From: JAPKYZ01 sp033763835
GTDB taxonomy: Bacteria > Acidobacteriota > Terriglobia > Bryobacterales > Bryobacteraceae
DNA: 64,000 nt
Assembly (NCBI GenBank): GCA_033763835.1
Contig: JANRJS010000018.1
Span: forward strand, 62,001 to 126,000
Direction of reading: 5' to 3'
Numbering within the stretch: position 1 is the first letter of the stretch; each line of letters starts with the position of its first letter. Made by a program: the position numbers and the translations under genes. Below are positions 51,217 through 59,146 of the stretch, in pieces. The notes under the pieces were generated by a model. That model did no database searches, was not told the DNA's origin, and worked only from the letters and a program-made list of their open reading frames with translations.

Positions 51217-52536
51217 TTAGAGAGACAGCGGTTCGATCAGTTCGCCGACCTTGCCCTGGCTATCGGCGAACGAGTCGAGCTTAACGCCGGCTCGGTCGAG
51301 AAGTGTCAGATGCAAATTCGCGAGCGGAGTGGGTTGCGCGTAACGAATGTGCCGCCCCCCGGTTCGGCCTCCGGCTACGAGAATCGGGAGATTCACGTGG
51401 TCGTGCTTGTCGGCGTTCGACATGCCGCTGCCGTACAGAATCATCGAATGATCGAGCAGCGATCCGTCTCCATCGCGCGTGGCGGCGAGCTTTTCGAGGA
51501 AGTAGCCGAACAGCGAAACGTGAAATGCGTTGATCTTCGCGACCAACGCCAGTTTGTCCGGATTGCCGCCGTTGTGCGTAAGCGGGTGGTGCGGGTCGGG
51601 AACGCCGATTTCGGGATACGTCCGGGTCGACGTCTCGCGCGCCAACTGGAACGTCGTCACTCGCGTTACATCGGCTTGCATGGCAAGTACCTGCAAATCG
51701 AACATCAGCCGGGCGTGATCGGCATAGGCGGCGGGTACGCCGACCGGACGGTCGAGATCGGGCAGGCGGGAATCGGCCACCTCGGCCTCCGCCTTTTGGA
51801 TCCGCCGTTCCACTTCGCGAATGGAGTCAAGGTAGTGGTCCACTTTCACGCGGTCGCCGGGGCCGACTTTCGATTTCAGACGAGCCATATCGGCGAGCAC
51901 GGCGTCGAGGAGGCTCGCGTTCTTTCGTAACTCGGCGCGGCGTTCTTCGCTGCTGCCACCGTCGCCGAACAGCCTCTCAAACACCAGACGCGGGTGAGCC
52001 TCGGCGGGCAATGGCGTCGTAGGCGAAGACCAGGAAAGATTGTTCTGGTACACACACGCATAACCGTTGTCGCACTGGCCCACAGTAGAAAGCAGGTCCA
52101 TCGCGAGTTCGAGCGAAGGAAGGCGTGTCGCTTGTCCGATGTGCCGCGCCGCGATCTGATCGACCGTCGTGCCGAGATAGTAGTCGCTCGATTCCGTCCA
52201 CTTCGCGCGCGCGGCGGAGAGAAAGGCCGCGTTCGAGGTGGCATGCGTTCCGGGGTAGGCGTTCTTCAGTTCTAAATTCGTGACGACCGTGAGATGACTT
52301 TTCACGGGTTCGAGCGATCGCAAAGTCGGCGAAAGTTCGCCTAACCGGCCTTCGCCCGCAGGCGTCCAGTCCTTCATATGCGCGCCCATCGGCATGTAGA
52401 CGAACCCGAGACGCTTCACCGGAGCGGGGGCCGCTTGAGCGGAGGGAATCATCGAATCGAGCAACGGGAGCGCCACCGCCGCTCCTGCGCCTCGCAACAA
52501 AGCGCGGCGGGCGATCGACCGGCGGGTCAAGATCAT
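51217..52536 (-). CDS. DUF1552 family Tat-exported protein
   Basis: This is a 439-residue protein of the DUF1552 family with an RR signal (LTRRSIARRALLRGAGAAVALPLLDSM, with two RR pairs). Family landmarks are RLGFVYMPMGAHMKDWTP, GTHATSNAAFLS, YQNNLSWSSPTTPLP and the late HSMILYGSGMSNADKHDHVNLP. DUF1552 is structurally related to the DUF1501/alkaline-phosphatase-like group but its activity is unknown. It is almost always encoded next to a DUF1592 protein, as here (ATGA overlap). Confidence 0.9.
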   Translation of the reverse strand: MILTRRSIARRALLRGAGAAVALPLLDSMIPSAQAAPAPVKRLGFVYMPMGAHMKDWTPAGEGRLGELSPTLRSLEPVKSHLTVVTNLELKNAYPGTHATSNAAFLSAARAKWTESSDYYLGTTVDQIAARHIGQATRLPSLELAMDLLSTVGQCDNGYACVYQNNLSWSSPTTPLPAEAHPRLVFERLFGDGGSSEERRAELRKNASLLDAVLADMARLKSKVGPGDRVKVDHYLDSIREVERRIQKAEAEVADSRLPDLDRPVGVPAAYADHARLMFDLQVLAMQADVTRVTTFQLARETSTRTYPEIGVPDPHHPLTHNGGNPDKLALVAKINAFHVSLFGYFLEKLAATRDGDGSLLDHSMILYGSGMSNADKHDHVNLPILVAGGRTGGRHIRYAQPTPLANLHLTLLDRAGVKLDSFADSQGKVGELIEPLSL

Positions 52537-54821
52537 GACGGCCTCCTCATCTGGAACGGGGTACTTCTAACTATTCCTAAGATTATCGAAGAAAAACGGT
52601 AGCCGGCGTCCTTGGCTTCGCGGACAACGCTGCGCACGGCCGGAGCGTCGCTCGCCTCGATGCCGCGCCCCAGCGCATAGACCAGCAATCGCTCGGTGAG
52701 CGCTCCGGCGAATAATTCGGGACGAGCCAGCACCGCTTGTTCCAGCCCGGCGACTCCGGAAAACCGGCTGCCGTCGGGTAATCCGCCCGCGACATCGATC
52801 GGCGCCGAGTTCTCGAATTCGCGCCACCGCCCGATCGCGTCGTAGTTTTCGAGCGAGAATCCGGCCGGGTCCATCAGTTGATGGCAGCCCGAGCAGGCGG
52901 GATTATCGCGATGCTCGGCCAGACGCTCGCGCATCGTCCGGAACGTGCCGGTGGAAACGTTCTCCTTCAGCGAAGGTACGGCGGGCGGAGCCGGAGGCGG
53001 GGCGGTGCCCAGTAGATTTTCCAGCACCCACTTGCCCCGGATTACGGGCGACGTCCGCGTGGCATAGCTGGTAACAGTCAGAATGCTGCCGTGGCGTAAC
53101 AACCCGCCCCGGGGAATGGTGGGATCCATCTCGACGCGCCGGAAGTGTCCGCCGTAAACGTGAGGCACGCCGTAGTGCTTCGCTAAGCGCTCGTTTAGAA
53201 ACGTGTAGCGGGCGCGGATTAGATCGAGAATGTTGCGATCTTCGCGATGGACGCTCTCGAAAAACATCTCCGTCTCGCGGCGGAACGACCGGCGCAGGTT
53301 GTCGTCGAAATCGGGATAGAGACGCATGTCCGGCGTGGCCGCGGCCAAACGACGCAACCCGAGCCATTGGGCGGCAAAGTTGGTCGAAAGGGTGCCGGCT
53401 TTGGGATCGGCGAGCATCCGGCGCACCTGTTTCTCGAGCGTCGCGGGATCGCTCAACTTACGGCTCTCCGCCAGTCCCAGCAACTCGTCGTCCGGCACGC
53501 TGGACCAGAGGAAAAACGAAAGCCGCGAGGCGAGTTCGAGATCCGAAACGCGATATGCTCCCGCCGCGGCGGGCACGGGATCGCGCTCAACCCGGAAGAG
53601 AAACTCCGGGCTCACGAGAATCGACCGCACGGCCATCTCGATGGCGGCGTCGAAGCTTTCGGCGGCGCGCGCCTCGCGGAAGAACTTGAGCGGCGCGGCG
53701 ATGTCTTCGCGAGTTACCGGCCGGCGATAGGCGCGGCGCATGAGGGTAGATAAAATCCGTTCGGCGCAGCCAAGCTCTGTGGCGGCACTCGCGGGCTTGC
53801 AGACCATTACTCGGCGGCGGCTAGGAGTGTCACCGGGACCTTGGGCGTCATAGGGCCCGTTGATCGTCACCGAGAATACGGCGGGCTGAATGCGCGGGTG
53901 CCGGTCCATGTTGAAATGCGCGTTGTAGGGCTGACGCTCCGTTTCGATTAATAGAGAGGGGCGCTTGGGAAATAGTGCGGCGACGCGGTGCGGGCCGGCG
54001 GCGATTCTCATTCGGACATTCAAGTGTTGGTCCGCTTTCGAGTGGTCCTGGCTGCCTTTGGGCGGAACGACGGTGAATAGACCCACGCGCTCGCCGTCGA
54101 GCGTCACTTCCACGTCGTGCGCCGCGTGCAAACCCTCGACATGCTCGTTGCGGTCGCGCGCGAGGCGTACCTGGATTTCGTATTCCGCATCGACGGGGAA
54201 TGTGTAGCCGACGACCGTACCGCCGCGAGTGCCGGGCGGCAGTTCGTCGAAACGATCCTCCTGCGTGAGATCGGGTGGAAGGCGGAATGTGTCGCCGCCG
54301 GGCGATTTCGCCGCGATCCCGATCGCCAGGCGGCTCACGGTGCGTGCGGCGGAAACGTAGCGCTCAAGCAGCGTTGGCGAAAGTTCGCCGACCGTCACGT
54401 TATCGAATCCGTGTCCGGTCTCGTCGGCGGGGAGAAGCGACGAAACATCGACATCGAGAGCGAGTAAATCGCGAATTGCGTTCTGGTACTCGGTGCGCGT
54501 CAACCGGCGGAAGGTATCGGTGCGGCCCGGATTCTTGGGTAACCGGTCCAGCTTTGTTTCGAGGCTCGCGACCAGGTTTGAATACGTCGCTTCATCGGGG
54601 CGCGGGAGTCCCGCGGGCGGCATTTGCCGCGCTCGCAATCTCCGCACGACTTTTTCCCAGGCTTCCGGATTCGCTTCCGGCGGCGCGGCGGGGTCCAGCG
54701 CGAAGCCTCCGGTCTTGACCTTCTCGTGATGGCAACCCAGGCAATAGCGAGTTAGAGTTGCGCGCGGCTCGGGAGTTTGCGCGGCCAGCGGAATCACAAA
54801 AAGGGCCAGCACAAGTCGCAT
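52533..54821 (-). CDS. DUF1592-family exported haem-like protein (DUF1587-1592-1588-1585 architecture)
   Basis: This is a 762-residue secreted protein. A Sec signal (MRLVLALFVIPLAAQ) is followed by a cytochrome-c-like CLGCH motif, then the Planctomycete/Verrucomicrobia-type modules: a DUF1587-like block (RLTRTEYQNAIRDLLALDVD), a central carbohydrate-binding-like beta domain, DUF1595/DUF1592 (RAYRRPVTRED, SRLSFFLWSSVPDDELL), DUF1588 (GGLLRHGSILTVTSYATRTSPV) and a C-terminal DUF1585 (CSGCHQLMDPAGFSLENYD, second CxxCH). Activity is unknown; the CxxCH motifs suggest haem-based redox at the cell surface. The start at 54821 is chosen for its signal peptide; a GATAAT box is 6 bases upstream. Confidence 0.9.
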   Translation of the reverse strand: MRLVLALFVIPLAAQTPEPRATLTRYCLGCHHEKVKTGGFALDPAAPPEANPEAWEKVVRRLRARQMPPAGLPRPDEATYSNLVASLETKLDRLPKNPGRTDTFRRLTRTEYQNAIRDLLALDVDVSSLLPADETGHGFDNVTVGELSPTLLERYVSAARTVSRLAIGIAAKSPGGDTFRLPPDLTQEDRFDELPPGTRGGTVVGYTFPVDAEYEIQVRLARDRNEHVEGLHAAHDVEVTLDGERVGLFTVVPPKGSQDHSKADQHLNVRMRIAAGPHRVAALFPKRPSLLIETERQPYNAHFNMDRHPRIQPAVFSVTINGPYDAQGPGDTPSRRRVMVCKPASAATELGCAERILSTLMRRAYRRPVTREDIAAPLKFFREARAAESFDAAIEMAVRSILVSPEFLFRVERDPVPAAAGAYRVSDLELASRLSFFLWSSVPDDELLGLAESRKLSDPATLEKQVRRMLADPKAGTLSTNFAAQWLGLRRLAAATPDMRLYPDFDDNLRRSFRRETEMFFESVHREDRNILDLIRARYTFLNERLAKHYGVPHVYGGHFRRVEMDPTIPRGGLLRHGSILTVTSYATRTSPVIRGKWVLENLLGTAPPPAPPAVPSLKENVSTGTFRTMRERLAEHRDNPACSGCHQLMDPAGFSLENYDAIGRWREFENSAPIDVAGGLPDGSRFSGVAGLEQAVLARPELFAGALTERLLVYALGRGIEASDAPAVRSVVREAKDAGYRFSSIILGIVRSTPFQMRRPS

Positions 54822-54880
54822 GCCCCGATTATCTATCACGACTAGAGAGAATATTCCAGTACAAGCCACACCACTATTCC

Positions 54881-56404
54881 GTGGCGTTGTTCCGCACCCG
54901 CACAGCCGCTGTCTTCGGCATCGAAGCGCAATTAATCGATGTGGAAGTGGACATGTACGCAGGAGGTTCGGCACGCGACTTAGTCACCGTCGGTATGCCC
55001 GACACCGCGGTGCGCGAAAGCCGGGAGCGGATCAAGTCCGCGCTGGTGAACTCGGGATTCGGGTATCCCAACAAATCGGTGACCATCAATCTGGCCCCGG
55101 CGAACGTGCGCAAAGAAGGCGCGGGTTTCGACTTACCAATGGCCATGGGCATCCTCGGCGCGATGGGCGGGGTGACGGCCAGCGAGCAGTTTCTCTTCAC
55201 TGGCGAGTTGTCGCTCGACGGCTCGTTGCGCGGCGTGCGAGGCGTACTCTCGATGGCAGTCTGCGCGCGGAAGCGCGGGATCGCGAATCTCGTTGTCCCG
55301 GAAGAGAACGCCGCCGAAGCCGCCGTGGTCGAGGGCGTTAACGTATTCGGCGCGCGCACGCTGGGCGACGTAGCCGCGATTCTCAACCGTCCGGACGAAG
55401 CGCAAGCTGTTCGCGCCATCCACTCGGGCGGCGCCGTGCAACCTGCGGGGATTCCCGATTTCGCCGACGTGAAGGGGCAGGCGACCGCCAAACGCGCGCT
55501 GGAAGTAGCGGCGGCGGGCGGACATAACGTGCTGTTAATCGGTCCGCCGGGTTCGGGTAAGACGATGCTCGCGCGGCGCGTACCGGGAATTTTGCCGCCG
55601 CTGACGTTCGCCGAGTCGCTGGAAACCACACAGGTCCACTCGGTGGCCGGACTACTCGGCAAGCGCACGGGTCTACTGCAAGATCGCCCGTTCCGCGCGC
55701 CGCACCACTCGGTTTCGGACGCCGGATTGATCGGGGGCGGCTCCGGAGTGCCCCGCCCCGGCGAAGTCTCGCTCGCCCATCACGGCGTGTTGTTTCTCGA
55801 CGAGATGCCCGAATTTCCGCGCAACGTATTGGAGCAGTTGCGCCAGCCGCTCGAAGAGGGTTCGGTGACGCTAGCGCGTTCGGTCATCACGCTCGCGTTT
55901 CCGGCTTCCTTCATGCTGATCGCGGCGATGAATCCTTGCCCGTGCGGCTTCTTTGGCGACCCCACGCGCGACTGCCGCTGCACCGGCGCGATCATTCAGC
56001 GGTACTTATCGAAGGTTTCCGGCCCGTTACTCGACCGGATCGACCTTCATGTCGAGGTTCCGGCGGTCCCTTATAAGGAGTTACGAGCGAACGACCGCGG
56101 GGCGAGTTCCGCCGATATGCGCGCCCGCGTGGAGGCGGCCAGGGCGATTCAGGCTGGGCGTGGAATGCTGAATTCGCGCATTCCACCTAGCCAGTTACGC
56201 AAACTATGCGCGCTCGACGACGCCGGGGAACGCGTGCTGGAACTCGCAGTTCGCAAGATGGGCCTCTCCGCCCGCGCCCACGACCGGATTCTGAAGGTGG
56301 CCCGCACGCTCTCGGATCTGAGCGGCAGCGAGGCGGTCCAGTCGAAGCATGTGGCGGAGGCGGTGAGTTACCGAGGCCTGGACCGTAACTACTGGTCCTA
56401 TTGA
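54881..56404 (+). CDS. ComM/YifB family Mg-chelatase-like AAA+ ATPase
   Basis: This is a 507-residue AAA+ protein, the size of E. coli YifB; ComM promotes branch migration during natural transformation and recombination. It has an N-terminal Lon-like S5 domain (SARDLVTVGMPDTAVRESRERI), Walker A GPPGSGKT (residues 221-228), Walker B GVLFLDEMPEFPR, a Cys-rich NPCPCGFFGDPTRDCRC zinc-like insert and a C-terminal lid with RILKVARTLSDLSGS. The GTG at 54881 (VALFRTRTAAVFGIEA) fits the family start. Frame-open sequence before it overlaps the divergent DUF1592 gene. Confidence 0.9.
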   Translation: MALFRTRTAAVFGIEAQLIDVEVDMYAGGSARDLVTVGMPDTAVRESRERIKSALVNSGFGYPNKSVTINLAPANVRKEGAGFDLPMAMGILGAMGGVTASEQFLFTGELSLDGSLRGVRGVLSMAVCARKRGIANLVVPEENAAEAAVVEGVNVFGARTLGDVAAILNRPDEAQAVRAIHSGGAVQPAGIPDFADVKGQATAKRALEVAAAGGHNVLLIGPPGSGKTMLARRVPGILPPLTFAESLETTQVHSVAGLLGKRTGLLQDRPFRAPHHSVSDAGLIGGGSGVPRPGEVSLAHHGVLFLDEMPEFPRNVLEQLRQPLEEGSVTLARSVITLAFPASFMLIAAMNPCPCGFFGDPTRDCRCTGAIIQRYLSKVSGPLLDRIDLHVEVPAVPYKELRANDRGASSADMRARVEAARAIQAGRGMLNSRIPPSQLRKLCALDDAGERVLELAVRKMGLSARAHDRILKVARTLSDLSGSEAVQSKHVAEAVSYRGLDRNYWSY

Positions 56405-56405
56405 T

Positions 56406-56674
56406 GTGGAGATTCGCATCGATCCGCACGCCGTGGCTCAAGCGCTTCGCCGAGGCGTTTCGACTGTTGAGGGCGAGGCCACGCTTGCCGAAGGCCGCGA
56501 AGTCCCGGCGCAGGGGAGGGCGTCGCGCGAAGGAAAAGGAGTTTCCGTACACCGTTGCATGGCAAGGACGGATGTACCCTGAGAAGCAGAGTGATTTTTG
56601 TTGAAGAGGAAGGGGTACTTGTGACGGTGACCGTACTGTCGCGTTTCGGAAAGTGGAGCCGGGTTGCCGAATGA
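56406..56674 (+). pseudogene. DUF4258-like gene with two apparent single-base frameshifts
   Basis: Three successive frames together read like one DUF4258-type protein of about 88 residues. The first (from GTG 56406) gives VEIRIDPHAVAQALRRGVST. The second gives KEFPYTVAWQGRMYPEKQ. The third gives VIFVEEEGVLVTVTVLSRFGKW and stops at 56674. The switches lie near the CAGGGGAGGG run (about 56511-56520) and near CAGAGTGAT (about 56588-56594); each is mended by removing one base. The third frame ends with an ATGA overlap onto the DUF2283 gene, the standard arrangement of this toxin-antitoxin-like pair. Either the gene is decayed or both shifts are sequencing errors. Confidence 0.65.
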
Positions 56675-56874
56675 ACATCACGTACGACACAAAACACGAC
56701 GTTTTGTACATCGCCTTCGACGACGGGCGGAATCCAGTTGTTAATCGGGAGATCGGCGACGTTATTCTCGATATCGACGAATCCGATCATATTGCAGGAA
56801 TAGAGATTCTCGATGCTTCCAAACGTATCCGGCTGGAGCAGATCGATTCTTTCCAGTTCCGCAAGACCGCCTAA
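56671..56874 (+). CDS. DUF2283 family protein (likely antitoxin-like partner)
   Basis: This is a 67-residue protein of the DUF2283 family: MNITYDTKHDVLYIAFDDGR, then VILDIDESDHIAGIEILDASKR is the family signature (read in two parts). DUF2283 genes usually follow DUF4258 genes and are thought to form toxin-antitoxin-like pairs. Here the upstream DUF4258 partner is frameshifted while this gene is intact, as expected if the toxin was lost first. GC is lower than in the flanking genes, suggesting acquisition. Confidence 0.85.
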   Translation: MNITYDTKHDVLYIAFDDGRNPVVNREIGDVILDIDESDHIAGIEILDASKRIRLEQIDSFQFRKTA

Positions 56875-56902
56875 AATCTCGCCAGACCGGATAAAATCGC
56901 GC

Positions 56903-56908
56903 TAAACT
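56903..56908 (+). promoter_or_regulatory. -10-like hexamer TAAACT upstream of heme A synthase
   Basis: TAAACT ends 9 bases before the GTG at 56918. A second AT-rich box (ATAAAAT) lies 10 bases further upstream. Confidence 0.32.
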
Positions 56909-56917
56909 GTAAGGCGA

Positions 56918-57826
56918 GTGGCGGTGGAGCGGCATCCTAAACTTGTGCAAAGTCTTGCTATTCATCGATTTGCAGTTTCGCTAGCGGCTTGCACCTTGTT
57001 CCTCGTGGTCGCCGGGGGCATGGTTGTCTCCATGCAAGCCGGACTCTCCGTACCCGACTGGCCACTCTCTTACGGCAAGGTGATGCCCCCCATGGAAGGC
57101 GGAGTGTTCTACGAGCACGGCCATCGTATGGTCGCAAGCCTGGTGGGATTCATGACGATCGTTTTAGCGGTGTGGCTGCAACTGCGCGAACCGCGCGCCT
57201 GGATGCGCCGTCTGGGTTGGGCCGCTTTGGCGGCGGTGATCGCCCAGGGCGTCCTCGGCGGACTCACCGTTCTGTTTCTGCTCCCGAAGCCGATTTCGAT
57301 CGCCCACGCCTGCTTAGCACAATGTTTCTTTTCGACGACCGTGGCGATCGCGTTGTTCACCTCGCCAACCTGGCGGGAGACAAGCGAAGCGGCCCTCGAA
57401 GACGCTGGGTTGCGCACATTAGCCTGGGTTACGCCTTTTGCCGTCCTAGGGCAGATCGCGCTCGGCGCGGCTTTCCGCCATAAGGCGCTGGGAATCGTCC
57501 CCCATCTCGCCGGATCGTTGGCCGTTTCGGCGCTGCTCATCTACTTCGCGATGGCCATCGCCGACACCAAGTTACGCCCGCTCGAACGCGCCTCGCAGGC
57601 GATCGTCTGGATTACGATCGCGCAAATGGCGCTCGGCATCGCGGCCTACCTGACTCGCCTGACGTTCACCGGCGCACAACCTGCCGCGGTGATGGTTGCA
57701 TTTACCGTGGCGCATGTCGCCACAGGCGCTCTGACTCTCGCTTCGGCGGTAAGCGCGGGGTTGCTGGTGTTTCGTTCCACAGCCGCCCGGGCGCACGCCC
57801 CGGCCGGAGAGGCGGCTCGCGCTTGA
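56918..57826 (+). CDS. ctaA: Heme A synthase, COX15/CtaA family
   Basis: This inner-membrane enzyme oxidises heme O to heme A for cytochrome c oxidase; 302 residues with about eight transmembrane helices. SLAACTLFLVVAGGMVVSMQAGLSVPDWPLSYGK, read in parts, is the family N-terminus, and EHGHRMVASLVG and IAHACLAQ contain conserved haem-contact His. The second half repeats the four-helix pattern; its His pair is less obvious (VPHLAGSLA, FTVAHVATGA). It overlaps the downstream heme O synthase by 4 bases, so the two act in sequence. Confidence 0.92.
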   Translation: MAVERHPKLVQSLAIHRFAVSLAACTLFLVVAGGMVVSMQAGLSVPDWPLSYGKVMPPMEGGVFYEHGHRMVASLVGFMTIVLAVWLQLREPRAWMRRLGWAALAAVIAQGVLGGLTVLFLLPKPISIAHACLAQCFFSTTVAIALFTSPTWRETSEAALEDAGLRTLAWVTPFAVLGQIALGAAFRHKALGIVPHLAGSLAVSALLIYFAMAIADTKLRPLERASQAIVWITIAQMALGIAAYLTRLTFTGAQPAAVMVAFTVAHVATGALTLASAVSAGLLVFRSTAARAHAPAGEAARA

Positions 57827-59145
57827 ACGCATATCTAGCGCTGACTAAACCGCGCATTACCTGGTTAATCTTGGTCTCCACCGCCATCGGCTACTTTTTC
57901 GGTGCGCGGGGCGCTTGGGAGTGGTCCGTGCTGGTGCACGCGCTGATCGGTACGGCGCTGATGGCGTCGGGTACGGCGGCGCTCAACCAGTGGTACGAGC
58001 GCGACGCGGACGCGAAAATGCTCCGAACGCGATCTCGCCCGTTGCCGTCCGGAGAAGTTAGCCCGGCGGCGGCGTTTTGGTTCGGCGTGACGCTATCGGC
58101 GGCCGGTTTTCTAGAGTTGACTTTTGGGGCGAACCCACTCACGGGCGTCCTCGGCCTCGCGACACTTGCGAGCTATTTGTTCGTTTACACGCCGCTCAAA
58201 CAAGTAACTCCGCACTCGACGACCATCGGAGCGATTCCCGGCGCGATGCCGCCCCTCATCGGGTTCGCCGCGGCGGCGGGTCAACTCACCGCCGAAGCCT
58301 GGGCGCTGTTCGCCATCCTCTTCCTCTGGCAGTTTCCGCATTTCTACGCCATCGCCTGGATGTACCGCGACGATTATGCCCGGGCGGGCATCCGCATGCT
58401 TCCCGTGGTCGAGCCCGACGGCGAATCGACCGCCCGCCGCAGTTTCTGGTGCGCGCTCACGCTGGTACCGGTGAGTTTGGCTCCGGTCGCCCTCTCGATG
58501 GCCGGACGGCTCTATCTGGCCGCCGCCCTTCTGCTGGGCGCATGGTTCGTCTATGCGAGCTACCGCATGCGCCGTCGCGGCGCGCGCAGCGTCCTGCTGA
58601 CTAGCGTCGCCTATCTTCCTCTGCTCTATGTCGCGCTGCTCGCCGGGTGCGCGAAATCGCCGGCCAACGATCTTCCCGACTACTACGCGGTCCCCGATTT
58701 CGCGTTTGTCTCGCAGGATGGCGGCGAATTTTCGAGCAAGTCTCTGCACGGACACGTTTGGGTGGCCGATTTCGTCTTCACCAATTGTTCGGGCCCCTGC
58801 CCGCGTTTGTCCACGTTGCTCTCGCGGGTGCAGGAGGCGACGCCGGCCGAGGTAAAGCTGGTCTCCTTTACCGTCGATCCGGCACGCGACACGCCCGAAG
58901 TTCTGCGAGCCTACGCGAGCCGCTACCGCGCGGCACCCGACCGCTGGACATTCCTCACCGGCGACGCCGCTAGCCTTAAGACCGTGCGTCAGGACACATT
59001 CAAGCTCGGTGAAATGGACAGCGCTCTCAACCACTCGACGCGCGTCGTTCTGGTTGATCGCGAGATGCGCATTCGCGGCTTCTATTCGACCGACGAAGAC
59101 GGCGTCGTCGATAAACTAGTCGCCGACATCGCCAAGCTCCGGTAA
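57823..59145 (+). CDS. ctaB: Heme O synthase (CtaB/CyoE) fused in frame to a Sco1/SenC copper chaperone
   Basis: This is a 440-residue protein in one uninterrupted frame. Residues 1-270 are a UbiA-type protoheme IX farnesyltransferase, with NQWYERDADAKMLRTRSRPLPSG (Asp-rich prenyl-PP site) and QFPHFYAIAWMYRDDYARAGIRMLP. At residue 276 the last helix runs into ALLAGCAKSP, which looks like a lipoprotein signal of a formerly separate Sco. A complete Sco domain follows with the CuA-delivery CxxxC (Cys322, Cys326 in NCSGPCP), SFTVDPARDTPEVL and distal His404 in NHSTRVVLVD. The fusion would tether the copper chaperone to the membrane enzyme on the periplasmic side. No internal ATG or GTG fits a separate Sco start. 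Confidence 0.88.
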   Translation: MNAYLALTKPRITWLILVSTAIGYFFGARGAWEWSVLVHALIGTALMASGTAALNQWYERDADAKMLRTRSRPLPSGEVSPAAAFWFGVTLSAAGFLELTFGANPLTGVLGLATLASYLFVYTPLKQVTPHSTTIGAIPGAMPPLIGFAAAAGQLTAEAWALFAILFLWQFPHFYAIAWMYRDDYARAGIRMLPVVEPDGESTARRSFWCALTLVPVSLAPVALSMAGRLYLAAALLLGAWFVYASYRMRRRGARSVLLTSVAYLPLLYVALLAGCAKSPANDLPDYYAVPDFAFVSQDGGEFSSKSLHGHVWVADFVFTNCSGPCPRLSTLLSRVQEATPAEVKLVSFTVDPARDTPEVLRAYASRYRAAPDRWTFLTGDAASLKTVRQDTFKLGEMDSALNHSTRVVLVDREMRIRGFYSTDEDGVVDKLVADIAKLR

Positions 59146-59146
59146 T

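Noticed and set aside
56398..56790. A minus-strand frame beginning MIGFVDIENNVADLP
   Set aside because: It mirrors the DUF2283 gene and the frameshifted DUF4258-like gene, both of which match known families on the plus strand.
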